DNA of 64,000 nt. Origin: Guyanagaster necrorhizus. Taxonomy: Eukaryota; Basidiomycota; Agaricomycetes; Agaricales; Physalacriaceae. The stretch lies in assembly GCF_019112545.1 (NCBI RefSeq), contig NW_025064900.1:1-64000 (forward strand). The letters are read 5' to 3'. Positions 44,527 through 54,141 of the stretch are shown in pieces. The notes below the pieces were generated by a model. That model searched no databases, was not told the DNA's origin, and was given only the letters and a program-made list of their open reading frames with translations. Numbering within the stretch: the first letter of the stretch is position 1; each line of letters begins with the position of its first letter. Both the position numbers and the translations under genes were made by a program.

Positions 44527-47500
44527 TCACAGTTCATAGTCATGAATTGCCTCTTCTGCATTCATGTATTTCTTGTTGACCCATTGGTTTGATTCCGGCC
44601 CAAAGCCCTTCCAGCTGACTAGATAGTCAACAGTTGTTTTCATGCCTCCACCTCATGCTTTAACTTTTTGTGTTTTGTGATTTAGAACCCTGTCAATTTT
44701 GTAGTGTTCTTCGTCATCGATGAGTTCTGGTGGAGGTGGTGGTGGTCGTTCTTGGTTTGGAAAGGCTGGTGCGACATATGGTGTCAATAATGTTTCGTTA
44801 AAAACATTATGAATTTTCCAAGTTGCTAGGAGCTGCAACTTGTATGCGGACTTGTTGACTTTTGCAATCACTTTGAATGGTCCAGTTTGTTTGTCTGCTA
44901 GTTTTTGTTTTGGCTGTGGAAGATGTAGATTTGTGGTATCCAACCAAACTTTGTCATTGGTTGAATACTCATAAGCTGGGCATTTGTGTTTATCATACTG
45001 CTTTTTCATTGTTAAGGTGGCCTTGTCAAGGGCAGTTTTGGTCTCCTCATGGATTTTTGCCATTGTTGATGCAAAGGTCGCTGAGGCTGGCATTGTTGTA
45101 TGGACTCGACCGGTTTGTGCAACTGGTGGGTTCCATCCGTAGTTCACAAAGAACGGTGTTTTACCTGTTGCAGAGTGAATTCTGTTGTTGTGCTGGAATG
45201 CTGCAAGTGCAAGCCATTTCATCCAGTCGTCTTGTCTGTAGTTGATGAAAAGCCATAAGTACTTTTCAATTTCTTGATTGGCCTGTTCTGTTTGGCTGTC
45301 TGTTTGTGGATGGTATGCTGTCGAAGCATTCCTCATGATGTTCAAGAGTCAGTACAAATCGTTCAAGAATTTGGAGACGAATTGTGGTCCTCTGTCTGAA
45401 ATTACTATCTGAGGCATGCCATACTTCGCATAAACCTCATCTCATAGTATTTTTGCCCACCCTTCGGATGTCAATTCCATGGAACAGGTGATCGGAATGA
45501 TCGCCTTCAAGAAGCGATCGACGATGACAATGATTGCATCATAGCCATTGCTTTCAGGAAGTCCAGTTATCATATCCACTGAAATGTGGGTCCATGGTGA
45601 TGAAGGGATCTCATTCAGGTTGAGTGGCACTGCCCTGGGTTGTGTTGAAGTCTTGCCTCGCTGGCAAACTTCGCAAGCCTTGACATATCGGATGATATCA
45701 TGGTCCATTTTGAGCCACCAATACTCCCTCAAGACCAGTTCCTTGGTCTTCACGATCCTGGGATGTCCAGCGGTCATGTGATCATGACACGTGGCAATGA
45801 TATCACCCTGCAGTCATTGATCCCTTGGGATATAGATCCGTCTATCATATTGGATCAATCCCCCTTCTTTCTTCAGCCCTTGCTCATGGTTGAGTGATGG
45901 GGTGATTCTTTGATCCCACTTGTGTGGATCCCGAGTGGCGCTCTTGATGCGTTCATGCATCTCTTCTTCTGTGGGCATCATCATTGCCCGGAAATGTTCT
46001 GGTCATAGTAATACGACTTCTTTGTTGTTGTCTTCCCCTTGGTTATGATCAGCCCTGTGGCTGAGGAAGTCAGCCTTTTTGTTTGCTACTCCAGCCTTGT
46101 GGTGTAGCATGTACTCATACTTGGATAGTTCCATCACCGAACGGGCTTGTCTGTGGTTAAGCTTTTGAGGTTGTCAGAAGTATCAGAGGTTCTGATGATC
46201 AGTCCAGATCTCGAAGGTCTGGACTGCTCCAATGAGATAATGCCGCCACTCGGCAAGGGCAAGCATTATGGCAAGGAGTTCTTTGTCATAGATTTCATAG
46301 TTGCGCTCTGTCACTGTGAGTGCCTTTGACATAAAGGTGACAGGTCACCATTTGCTATCTTGTTTCTGTGAGAGTATGGCCCCAATTGCGCCTTCACTGG
46401 AGTCGGCTTCCACTTGGAACTTCCTGTCTTGGCTCGGTATGGCTAAGATGATGTCTTCAGCCAACCAGTGTTTGAGGTCATTGAATGCTGCCCATTGGGA
46501 AGTTCTCCAGCTCCATGGGGAATTTCTGGTTAATTGTGTCATCGGTCGGACAATTTTGCTGTAGTCCCGAATGAACCAGTGATAGAAGTTTGTGAATCCT
46601 AGGAAGGATTGTAGTTCCTTTTTCTTCGTCGGTTCCAGCCATTCGGTTACTCCCACTATTTTGATGGGATCCATTTGAATGCTTCCTTCGCTGATGATAA
46701 CTCCAAGGTACTCTGTTTCTGGTACCTCGAACTCACATTTTTTGGCTTTGAGGAAAAGTCAGTGTTTCCTCATTAGTGATAGCACTTGGCATACGATCTG
46801 TCGGTGCTCCTCCCTGGTTTTGGACATGATGAGGATATCATCCAAATAGATTGTGACCTTTTCAGTAGCGATGAGGTCTTTGAAGATGTTGTTCATCATC
46901 CACTGGAATGTGGCTGGTGAATTGGTCAGTCTGAAGAACATAACCGTCGGTTCGAACAAACTGTGGTTAGTTCGAAAAGTGGCCTTTCACTCATCACCTT
47001 CTTTGATCCATACATTATTGTATCCCCATCACACATCAAGTTTGGTATAGTATTTGGCACCTCGGAGCTTGTCCATTAACTCCGCGATTAAAGAAAGTGG
47101 ATAACAATTCTTGATCGTCATCTCATTTAGCTTCCGATAATCTTGTACTGGTTGGAGTTTCCCATCCTTCTTTTTGACAAAGAAGAAGGGTGATGCCATT
47201 GGTGACTTTGACGGTCGGATCCTTCCACTGGATAAGTTCTCCTCCAAGAACTTGTCCAGTTCCTCTTGTTCGCTATTGCTAAGTGGGTAACACTTGCAAT
47301 CTAGGTTGGCATTGGCATTAGGGGTTAATTCAATTGTGTGGTCCCAGGGTTTTGCCTCAGGCAGTTCATTGAAACTTTCCTTTTCGAATAAATCCTGGTA
47401 GTCATGTGCCCATGGTGGAACCATCTGTTCGAATGTTTTCTCCTCCTTTCTGGCATTGGCTCTTGCTGCTAGGTCATTAGCATGGTGTATTGCTCGAATG

Positions 47501-48516
47501 CTGATGGCCCTTTGTATATCAACGGCGAGTATTGTCTCACCGTCTTCCATTTCTTCATCCTATTGGTCCTCAGGATCTTCATCCAGTAGTTCAAATGGAA
47601 TCTTCCGGCAGTGACATCAAGCGAAGATGATGTGTCCGGTTTTCCAATTGATTAAGGGGTTGTGTCTGATTAACCAGTCATGACCAAGGAATACCTCTCT
47701 GGTTCCTAGATCAGTTACTGCCAGGTCGATTCGTTCCGAGTGATCGCCGATAGTGAGTCTGAGCTCAACATACTCAGTGATCGACCCTGCTTGATTCTTT
47801 GTCCCATCTGCATTATAGACAGGGATTGGGGCTGCTGTTGTCTGAGTAGGCAGTTGGTGCTTGGTGATGAAAGCTCGATTGATGAAACTTCCCATGCAAC
47901 CACTGTCGATCAGGGCAGTGACTGCATGGGTAGAGCGAGATGTTAATATCTCAATCTGTGCCTTGGTTACTAAGTCCTGTCCTGAAGACTTAGTTTGATG
48001 AATGAACTTTCGTGGTCCATGTAATTCATCGAGCCATTCAAGCACTTGGCACCTCTCTACTTTTCGCATTCCTGTGATCATGTCATCGATCACTTCCTCG
48101 ATGTGGATCTTATGTACCCAATTCTTGAGTATGGCCTTTGCCGCTGTTTCATCCCTTGCGTCTTTGATTGCTCACCAAGTCCATTCGGTATCAAATGGCT
48201 TGAGCCAAGCTGTGGGGTTCTCTACCCCGTTTCGGCCTGAAGGTGGTTGAGTCTGTTTTAAATTTTTAGTTTGATGAATGTAAGATGAAAATGTACCTTT
48301 GGGGCTCTCTGCCCCTCTTCGGCCCTTCGTCGGCGCTTGAGTCATAGAAGTCGATTCCTTAGGCAATTCTGGTTTCTGAGTAACGAGGTTGGGTATATTC
48401 GAATGCATGCATAATTTAGACATAGGTGTTAATACTATAGAGGATAAAATATCAGTCTGTCCAGCAGATTGTGACCTGTTACTTGTTCCTTTGGCCGAGG
48501 CAGTTGAATCGCCTAC
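44527..48516 (-). pseudogene. G6 pol, one frame with TGA interruptions
   Basis: Seven long open segments (48172-48423, 47617-48093, 47029-47550, 46759-46959, 46345-46674, 45442-45777, 44653-45345) are all in one frame, so there is no net frameshift. Protease ALIDSGCMGSFIN (catalytic Asp kept). RT: SKSPMASPFFFVKKKDGKLQ, KVTIYLDDILIMSK. RNase H, then integrase zinc region (CEVCQRGKTSTQP), core (DMITGLPESNGYDAIIVIVD, ISDRGPQFVSKF), AYHPQTDSQTEQANQE, a proline run (PPPPPP) and chromodomain DYLVSWKGFGPESNQWV. Interrupting stops are nearly all TGA where Arg is expected, for example IL*DEV and DLY*LLN. Probably inactive in trans-free form, but the closest to a working copy here. Confidence 0.93.
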
Positions 48517-49466
48517 TGCTCGGCCCCATCTTTTGCCTCCTTGGGTTTGTCGTCGTCTCCGAGATCCTGAGCTTTCTTTGTTAGCTCTGCAATCTGTGCT
48601 CTAATGTCCTCCCGCATGCGTTTGTTCTTTTTCTCCAGGCAGTTCCGTGCCATGTGGCCTGGTTGGCCACAATTGAAGCACTTCCCCTCCTTCTTGAGGT
48701 GATCCACATCGATTTGCTTGCCCGTTCTGGTACTTGGACCCTTACCAGTTTGCTTTCCATCATTATTGGAAGTTGGGGCTGAGCTGCCAGATCTGGCAGA
48801 CGTGGTCATGTGGGAGGTAGAGGGCTTTGAGCCTTGTCCCTGGTACCTGTGCTGCTCCCACAGGTTTGTCGCTTTGACCTTCTGTCGTTGTCGCTCCTGC
48901 CACATTAGGATGATGTGTGCCTTCCAATCATCATAGCCGATTGGTATGCTATGGCCAAGATCCAAGATGGTTTTCAGATAGTGAGGCAGCACTCCCCACT
49001 TCATATACTCGACCATCCATCCCAAGTTGGCGACGTTCTCTTGGATTTCCGTGAGCTTTCCGAGCCGCTCCAATTCGTCGAAGTAATCAGGCGCCACCTT
49101 GTTGCCTATCCTGTACTCCTTTATCTTTGATTTGTGGACTTCTCGGACCACCAGATCCATGAACTTGTCATGGATCATCTGCTTTAGTACTTGCCATGTG
49201 GGATACTGATTATGTTGTCGTGTGGTCGACCAGAAGTTAGGCGCCAGTAGTACCCACCATACTTTTGCTTTGTCCTCGAAGTAGGTCGTAGCGTAATTCA
49301 CCTTGTACATGTCATGAAGGAAGTACGAGGCGAAGACCTGGAAATATTGATCGCAGTCTATAAGAAATCGGTCAATATTGTCAGATGCTCCTTTAAAGGG
49401 AAGGGGTTCCCTCCCAAGTGTCGGTCTGACATTTAGTATATGCGCCTTCAGATCAAGAAGCGACAT
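48513..49466 (-). CDS. G6 Gag (capsid and CCHC), open over 317 codons
   Basis: Open from an internal Met (MSLLDLKAHI) to TAG at 48513. Capsid-type wording FKGASDNIDRFLIDCDQYF, KVWWVLLAPNFW, YFDELERLGKLTEIQ; basic linker; zinc knuckle CFNCGQPGHMARNC at residues 263-276, the full CX2CX4HX4C. The protein would pack the element RNA in cytoplasmic particles. The same frame continues upstream into the leader (RLLEGQPPPDE), broken by a stop, so this Met is probably not the original start. Pol follows in the -1 frame. Confidence 0.85.
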   Translation of the reverse strand: MSLLDLKAHILNVRPTLGREPLPFKGASDNIDRFLIDCDQYFQVFASYFLHDMYKVNYATTYFEDKAKVWWVLLAPNFWSTTRQHNQYPTWQVLKQMIHDKFMDLVVREVHKSKIKEYRIGNKVAPDYFDELERLGKLTEIQENVANLGWMVEYMKWGVLPHYLKTILDLGHSIPIGYDDWKAHIILMWQERQRQKVKATNLWEQHRYQGQGSKPSTSHMTTSARSGSSAPTSNNDGKQTGKGPSTRTGKQIDVDHLKKEGKCFNCGQPGHMARNCLEKKNKRMREDIRAQIAELTKKAQDLGDDDKPKEAKDGAEQ

Positions 49467-50274
49467 CGGATTTGGGAGTTCCCCCCCAGAGGGACCAGCC
49501 TAATCCGTCAGGGGTCCTGAGAAGGAATGCAAGGAGCTGTCATCGGCTACAGGACTCCTTGGTGTTGGTGGTCTCTCCTTCTTGACGATGCAGCCATCTT
49601 TGATTGTCCACCCCTATGCTGTGGCCTTGGGGTCATCCTTCTTCTCATCGGCAGATGTCGATCTGGTTGTCTCATCAGGGGGTGGCTGTCCCTCCAGTAA
49701 TCGGCTTCCTGTGCTGGTCCAGGGATTTGGGTGGTAAACTCTCGGCTGCACCTAGGACTGGGTCAGCTGAGATGCCATACTGCAGATGGCCGATGTGGTG
49801 AGCGAGTATCTTGATGTCGCCATTCGAATTGATGAGGCCATGTTTGCTGTTTTTGATGGCATCACACTCGGTGTCCATGGCATCGGTGCCTCCCATTTGC
49901 CGAACCTTGGTCAATATGGTGGCATCACCATCATCTGATAATGTAAATATCGCTGATTGAAATTGAAAATTGCATGCTCAGTCATAGCATACTGTAGAAT
50001 CTCTTCCTGTTCAATGGGATCAGCAGCAGTGTACCTTTGTCCTAGGGATGATCGTAACCAAAGATCGTCCCTCCATAATTCGGCTACCTGTTCTTGGTAC
50101 AGCCGAATAAACTCCTCCTCCCTTGCTTCTCATTCCTGTTGCTTCTTTTCCTGTTCTTGATGCATGGTTATACTCACAATGCTTCCCCACTCAAGGATGG
50201 GATCCACCACTCAGCCCTCTTGGTCCTCCTCCTCGGCCTCGTCGTCCCCTTTGGCCTCCTTGTCGGTAGTCCCC
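49467..50274 (-). pseudogene. G6 leader, gag-proximal part
   Basis: In the gag frame: GSSLLEGTTDKEAKGDDEAE, then a charged helix (EEEFIRLYQEQVAELWRDD, LWLRSSLGQRYTAADP) and EEILQYAMTEHAIFNFNQRY near 49950-50010, with TGA interruptions. In the other frame 49675-49914 is open (MGGTDAMDTECDAIKNSKHG, HIGHLQYGIS) with similar wording in G5 and G2. It could be linker and coiled-coil domains of a Gag precursor. Not recognised. Confidence 0.55.
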
Positions 50275-50997
50275 TCAAGGAGGGAACTGCCATGCTGGCC
50301 TAAGGTTTCTGGAGCGGCTAGGTCCGGGCTGAGTACTTGACTCTGCATCATCGGGTCCAGGTCGAGGAGTAGGCTTCCAGTTGGACTGCTCCTCCTCTCC
50401 TTCTGCTGTCAGCACCACTGCTCGGCAATACTGGCAGAAGTTTCTGTAGAAGCGGGGGCAAAGAAAGAGGGCGGCGATTGGCCCATCGAGGTCCCTTTTG
50501 AGATCTCCGGTGGGGTCAATATATTTGTCATCACCCTCGATTGATCTGAGGTCTGATAGTATCCTATCTCTCCAGATGGGGATATCATCAGTTTCAGCAA
50601 TGGTGTCTATCCCATATGATAATGGGCAGTCATCGTCGAGGAGTGTTGGCTCCCTGCGATAGTAGTTGTCAGCATGGACGACCCTGGCTGGTTCAGTCCA
50701 GGGGTCAGGCTCACTGACGGGAGTGGCCAGTTTCCGGAACAGAGAGTCAGGAGCACCGACGGTGGTATCAAGATAGTTGGCAAGGGAGTGGGGGGTTGGC
50801 CATATTGGGTTTGATACCACTGGATCACCCCTTGGTAGGCGGGTTGCCTCTCCTCGTTCCAATCTACTGGCAGCTCTTGATGCTGCTTGCCAGTATCGGA
50901 CCTCGTCTCTGTTGGTGTCATCAAAGAAGGGGTCGGGACTACTAACCCTTGTCCCTCTTCCACTGCTCCTTGTTGTGCTTCTGGCTGCTGGAGCCAT
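50275..50997 (-). CDS. G6 leader ORF B, intact (240 aa), unknown
   Basis: MAPAARSTTRSSGRGTRVSS, acidic FFDDTNRDEVRYWQAASRAA, mid-region with LANYLDTTVGAPDSLFRKL, then DPTGDL and PIAALFLCPRFYRNFCQY (residues 173-190), and a Pro/Ser-rich basic tail. The FYRNF.QY block recurs in G2, G3, G5 and G7 with third-base changes (CGC/AGA, TTC/TTT, AGA/AGG), evidence that this frame is translated. It shares the micro-ORF and pol frame and overlaps ORF A. A matrix-like or extra Gag domain is possible, but nothing identifies it. Confidence 0.65.
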   Translation of the reverse strand: MAPAARSTTRSSGRGTRVSSPDPFFDDTNRDEVRYWQAASRAASRLERGEATRLPRGDPVVSNPIWPTPHSLANYLDTTVGAPDSLFRKLATPVSEPDPWTEPARVVHADNYYRREPTLLDDDCPLSYGIDTIAETDDIPIWRDRILSDLRSIEGDDKYIDPTGDLKRDLDGPIAALFLCPRFYRNFCQYCRAVVLTAEGEEEQSNWKPTPRPGPDDAESSTQPGPSRSRNLRPAWQFPP

Positions 50998-51323
50998 CCA
51001 AATGGCATCCAGGGAGTCTCTAGCCCGGCGCCCAATTCCAGACTGGGTGATGGTTGTCCTTGATGCTGTGACACTGTGCTTGGGGGAGGGGATAGGGGTG
51101 TTGGGTCTGGATCATCGAAACCCTGTAGCCCAAGGGTTTCCAGAGTCTCGGACGACTGCCGATGGGGGTCTTAGGGGGTACTCGTGTCGCTGGTGCTGCT
51201 CCTCTTCTTCCCTAGAACGCCTTTGAGTCGAGCTCCCAGGCTCATCTTCTATTTCTTTGGGGTGTCGGATGGAGTTTCAGACAGAGGCAGGGATGTCATG
51301 GAAGGGGAGGTCTGGTGTGACAT
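50607..51323 (-). pseudogene. G6 leader ORF A (two stops near start)
   Basis: ATG at 51323, one base after the micro-ORF stop (TGA A ATG). MSHQTSPSMTSLPLSETP, then TAG where G5 has CAG, the basic patch SLGARLKGVLGKKRSS, TAA where G5 has CAA, and an open run to 50607 with LETPWMPFGWLQQPEAQQ and DTGKQHQELPVDW. The last 390 bases overlap ORF B. Confidence 0.6.
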
Positions 51324-51324
51324 T

Positions 51325-51525
51325 TCAGAGGATTGTATGGATGCACTGAAATTCTTGATAGTGTCGAATAGCCCAGGTGGTAATGGATTGGTGTCCACGG
51401 CACAGCTGTATGATCACCAACAAACTGATCAGGGTTCCAATGATAGAAGCTAGGAGTTCGAAGAACTTGTGTGTAAAGTTTGGATCAGACAGATTTAGAG
51501 CAGGGGGCATTCGGTTTCTCAGCAC
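51325..51525 (-). CDS. G6 membrane micro-ORF, intact (66 aa)
   Basis: MLRNRMPPALNLSDPNFTHK, hydrophobic FFELLASIIGTLISLLVIIQ (residues 21-42 with LC), tail HQSITTWAIRHYQEFQCIHT. Compared with G4 it shows synonymous changes that are not CpG transitions (CTA/CTC, ACC/ACA, ATA/ATC), pointing to selection on the protein. One predicted membrane span and no signal-peptide cleavage motif. Position next to the 5' LTR makes it the first ORF on the transcript. No matching family known to me. Confidence 0.78.
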   Translation of the reverse strand: MLRNRMPPALNLSDPNFTHKFFELLASIIGTLISLLVIIQLCRGHQSITTWAIRHYQEFQCIHTIL

Positions 51526-51552
51526 AAATAGGCTTGAGAAAAGGAAGTGAGA

Positions 51553-51565
51553 AGTCTCGAACTAA
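51553..51565 (-). promoter_or_regulatory. G6 self-primer binding site
   Basis: Plus-strand AGTCTCGAACTAA, one base from the LTR. Its complement TTAGTTCGAGACT corresponds to LTR TTAGTTCAAGACT (3') and TTAGTTCAAAACT (5'), differing only by G-to-A changes. Relative to G5 three positions differ in both partners, preserving pairing. Confidence 0.8.
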
Positions 51566-51566
51566 T

Positions 51567-52094
51567 TGTTAAGCCCAAATTCCATGTGACTAGTGACACA
51601 TGATAAACTGATAGAACCTCGCACTTTGGGTTATACTATCAGAGTTCACTTGTGTGTTACTAGCATTGTGTAGTCAAGGCAGTTGCAGTTCACTTGAGAT
51701 GAGATGGTGAAGTAAAACTTTAGTTCAAAACTGGGGTATTACAGCAAGAACTAAGCTACTTAAATACTGTTCTGTTATCGCATTATAAATAACTGTTTAC
51801 AAAAGATATTGTCTGCTGTAGAGCTGTTACCCCTGCTGTTGCCAGGCTCTCCACAAAAGCTGTTGTCTTGCTGTTGTGCTGTGGTTGTTACACTGCAATT
51901 TTGAGGACAAAAAGAGCATTGTCTCTTCCTTCACAGCACACAGCAGTGCGATAGGAGAATGACTGACTGGGCTACTGAGCTAAGCATTCCCATGGTCATA
52001 AGCGCTGGTCTAAGCACCCTGACTAAGCAAGGATAGGGGTCATTTCCCAGGAAAAAGAAAAGAAAAAGAAAGAAAAATTGGAAAAATTGTAACA
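51567..52094 (-). repeat. G6 5' LTR
   Basis: 528 bp, TGTTAAGCCC to AATTGTAACA. TATA-like TATTTAA at 51760-51766 and the primer-complementary segment at 51720-51732, same spacing as in G5. Confidence 0.96.
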
Positions 52095-52099
52095 AGTTC

Positions 52100-53439
52100 T
52101 TCTTCATCTGTTGTTTCATATGCGAATCCTCTGCCAGGACAGGGTGGGTTGCTGCTTTCAGTCTCCTCTACCTCTGTTTTCTCATCATCCCCTTCTTCCT
52201 CAAGAAGAAAAGTGGCAGGCAGATCATAAAAACTCTCTGCTCTCTCTTGCTATATCATTGCTTCACTGCTCTGGTTGAGTACTCAGCCCAGTGGCTGAAG
52301 AACCTAGTGTATTGTTGTAGGTGGCAAAGGGTTGACTACTGATGTTGAAATCATACCAGTTTCCTCCAGCCACTCTCACCATCTCCACTCACTCATGATA
52401 GAGGTGGACATTCTGCTGGTAATCATCACTGAGAAGTTGTCTGATGATCCTACTTCCAAGAAATCCTCAGAGTGTGCAGGCAGAGATATGGGTGTTACCA
52501 GGAACTCGAAGTCCATAGTGTCTGAGGACAGACTTGTCACTCCTGAATGTGGAGTCAGTGCTGGGAGTTCATCAGGATGAGGGTATTGTGGAGTTGGAGG
52601 TCTATGGCCTCATCTGATTCTGGTGCCATCAGCCCAGTACTCAGGGATTCCACTTTACAAGGTGCTGGGTTCTCTGAAAATAGGAGAGAAAAGAGAAGGG
52701 TCTGCTCAGACTGGCATGAGTATGCTGGTGACCTCTGGTCGAAGTCTGTACCAGTTGGAGGCATCAGCTCTGGCCAGTCTGTCTCTTTCCATTTCTTGCT
52801 GCTGATCCCTGTTCTGCTCATCATACTTGGTGGCCGCCCTCCTTTGAGATGCTTCCACTGTGATTCTGTCCTCAGGCTCATGATATATTAGCTGTGGCTC
52901 AGTCTGCTGCCTATGCTCCTTCTATCAGATGGCATTGTTGTAGTTGAAAGGAACAGTAAAGTCTCAGGTCAGAAAGTATCTTCATACTGTTTCTTCCTAT
53001 ACTTCTCATCACCTTTGCTCATCATTGGGCTGGTTGGTGTTATCTTCCCCCACCTGGGTGCTGATGGCTGTGGGAGCACAAGAGCTATGAGGCTGGCTGC
53101 CAGGTGTTGGTGCACAGGATCTTGGAGCCATTCAAGAGGCATCAAGAGAGTTTCAGGCATGGTCGGCAATCTCAGGGGTCTGAGAGGTGAAAGAGCAGGA
53201 AGAGGACTGCTGAAAAAAGTCCTCTGAGAGGTTCTGGGCCTCGGAGGAGTTTCCTGGTATGAGGATTCCATATTTTCTTGAAATGCTATGATTCCAGTCT
53301 CTGGATTGAGAGGGGTACTGTCTTCTCTCTTCTTCTTGACCATTCCTCTGATGCAAGCTGCTAGGCCTGGCTTCTGGGAGCTGGTAGGTTGTTCTTCAGG
53401 ATTTGGGGATGTCATGGAGGGAAAGGTCAGGAGTTACAT
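52100..53439 (-). pseudogene. G4 leader, LTR-proximal part
   Basis: ORF A is open from an internal Met at 53415 to 52969 (MTSPNPEEQPTSSQ, basic CIRGMVKKKRED, ETLLMPLEWLQDP). The original ATG at 53437-53439 is now followed at once by TAA. In the other frame a charged region YDEQNRDQQQEMERDRLA is readable near 52780. At the left edge EEELEQEIKKARMQEYQEYC crosses the G6 insertion. Divergent from G5/G6 but colinear. Confidence 0.6.
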
Positions 53440-53440
53440 T

Positions 53441-53638
53441 TCATAGAATATGCTGGATGTTTTGAAATTCTTGATAGTGTCTGATGGCCCAGGCAGTAAT
53501 AGAATAGTGTCTCCAGCACAGCTGGATAATCACCAATAAACTGATCAGTGTTCCAATGATGGAAGAGAGGAGTTCAAAGAACTTATGGTCGAAATTCAGA
53601 TTGTTGTTGCTAGAAGAGGGCATTTGGTTTCTCAGCAC
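53441..53638 (-). CDS. G4 membrane micro-ORF, intact
   Basis: MLRNQMPSSSNNNLNFDHK, then FFELLSSIIGTLISLLVIIQ, nearly identical to G6 in the membrane span despite many base changes, and tail HYSITAWAIRHYQEFQ. 65 residues. Ends TGA one base before ATG (TGA A ATG, 53437-53443). Intact in an otherwise heavily decayed, CpG-poor element. Confidence 0.78.
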   Translation of the reverse strand: MLRNQMPSSSNNNLNFDHKFFELLSSIIGTLISLLVIIQLCWRHYSITAWAIRHYQEFQNIQHIL

Positions 53639-53665
53639 AATTGAGCTTAAGAAAGAGAAGTAAGA

Positions 53666-53678
53666 AGCTTCAAGCTAA
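53666..53678 (-). promoter_or_regulatory. G4 self-primer binding site
   Basis: Plus-strand AGCTTCAAGCTAA, exact reverse complement of TTAGCTTGAAGCT found in both G4 LTRs. One base from the 5' LTR. Confidence 0.8.
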
Positions 53679-53679
53679 T

Positions 53680-54136
53680 TGTTAGACTCAAGCATCATGT
53701 GAGTGAAACTATATGATAAACAGAAGCTACCTCACACTTTGGGTAGTCATCTGACTTCACTGATGTGATTTACAGTCATTGTGTCACAAGGCCAAGAGTT
53801 GAGCTTGAGAGTAGAATGATATGAATAAACTTTAGCTTGAAGCTGGGGATTATCAGAAAGAGTGAGCCTCCTTAAATACTATACATGGTCTGCTAATAAT
53901 ACTTCATACTAATTCTGCATTTCTCTGTCCTGAGTGCCCATTGCCCTTGGGCATCACTACCATACATAAAAGGCCAATTGTGTGTTTGTTGTTGGATGTT
54001 GGTTGCATTAGAGAACTATGGCAAAGTCAGTTGTTGTGGTGACTAAGCCTTCCCACAGTTCTAAGTGCTTGTCCCTTGATGTCTTGACTAAGTATAAATA
54101 GGGGTTTGTAATGAGAAGAAAGGAAAAATTATAACA
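53680..54136 (-). repeat. G4 5' LTR
   Basis: 457 bp, TGTTAGACTC to AATTATAACA. CTGTT duplication follows at 54137-54141. Confidence 0.95.
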
Positions 54137-54141
54137 CTGTT

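Larger units (their letters stand above)
43696..52094 (-). mobile_element. G6: youngest, best-preserved chromovirus, inserted in G4 leader
   Basis: 8,399 bp, two 528 bp LTRs, perfect duplication AGTTC (43691-43695 and 52095-52099). Keeps many CpG. LTRs differ at about 22 positions by hand count, of which about 3 are transversions. Micro-ORF and ORF B are intact, gag is open over 317 codons and pol has only nonsense changes. Confidence 0.97.
29351..54136 (-). mobile_element. G4: chromovirus inserted in G7 and itself split by G5 and G6
   Basis: LTRs of 457 bp at 29351-29807 and 53680-54136, flanked by perfect CTGTT duplications (29346-29350 and 54137-54141). Own internal sequence: 29808-32524, 40866-43695 and 52100-53679. 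It has its own LTR subtype (TGTTAGACTCAAGC). Few CpG remain. Removing G5 rejoins RT (SKSPIASSFFFIKKK). Removing G6 rejoins a leader helix (EEELEQEIKKARMQEYQEYC). Confidence 0.95.
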
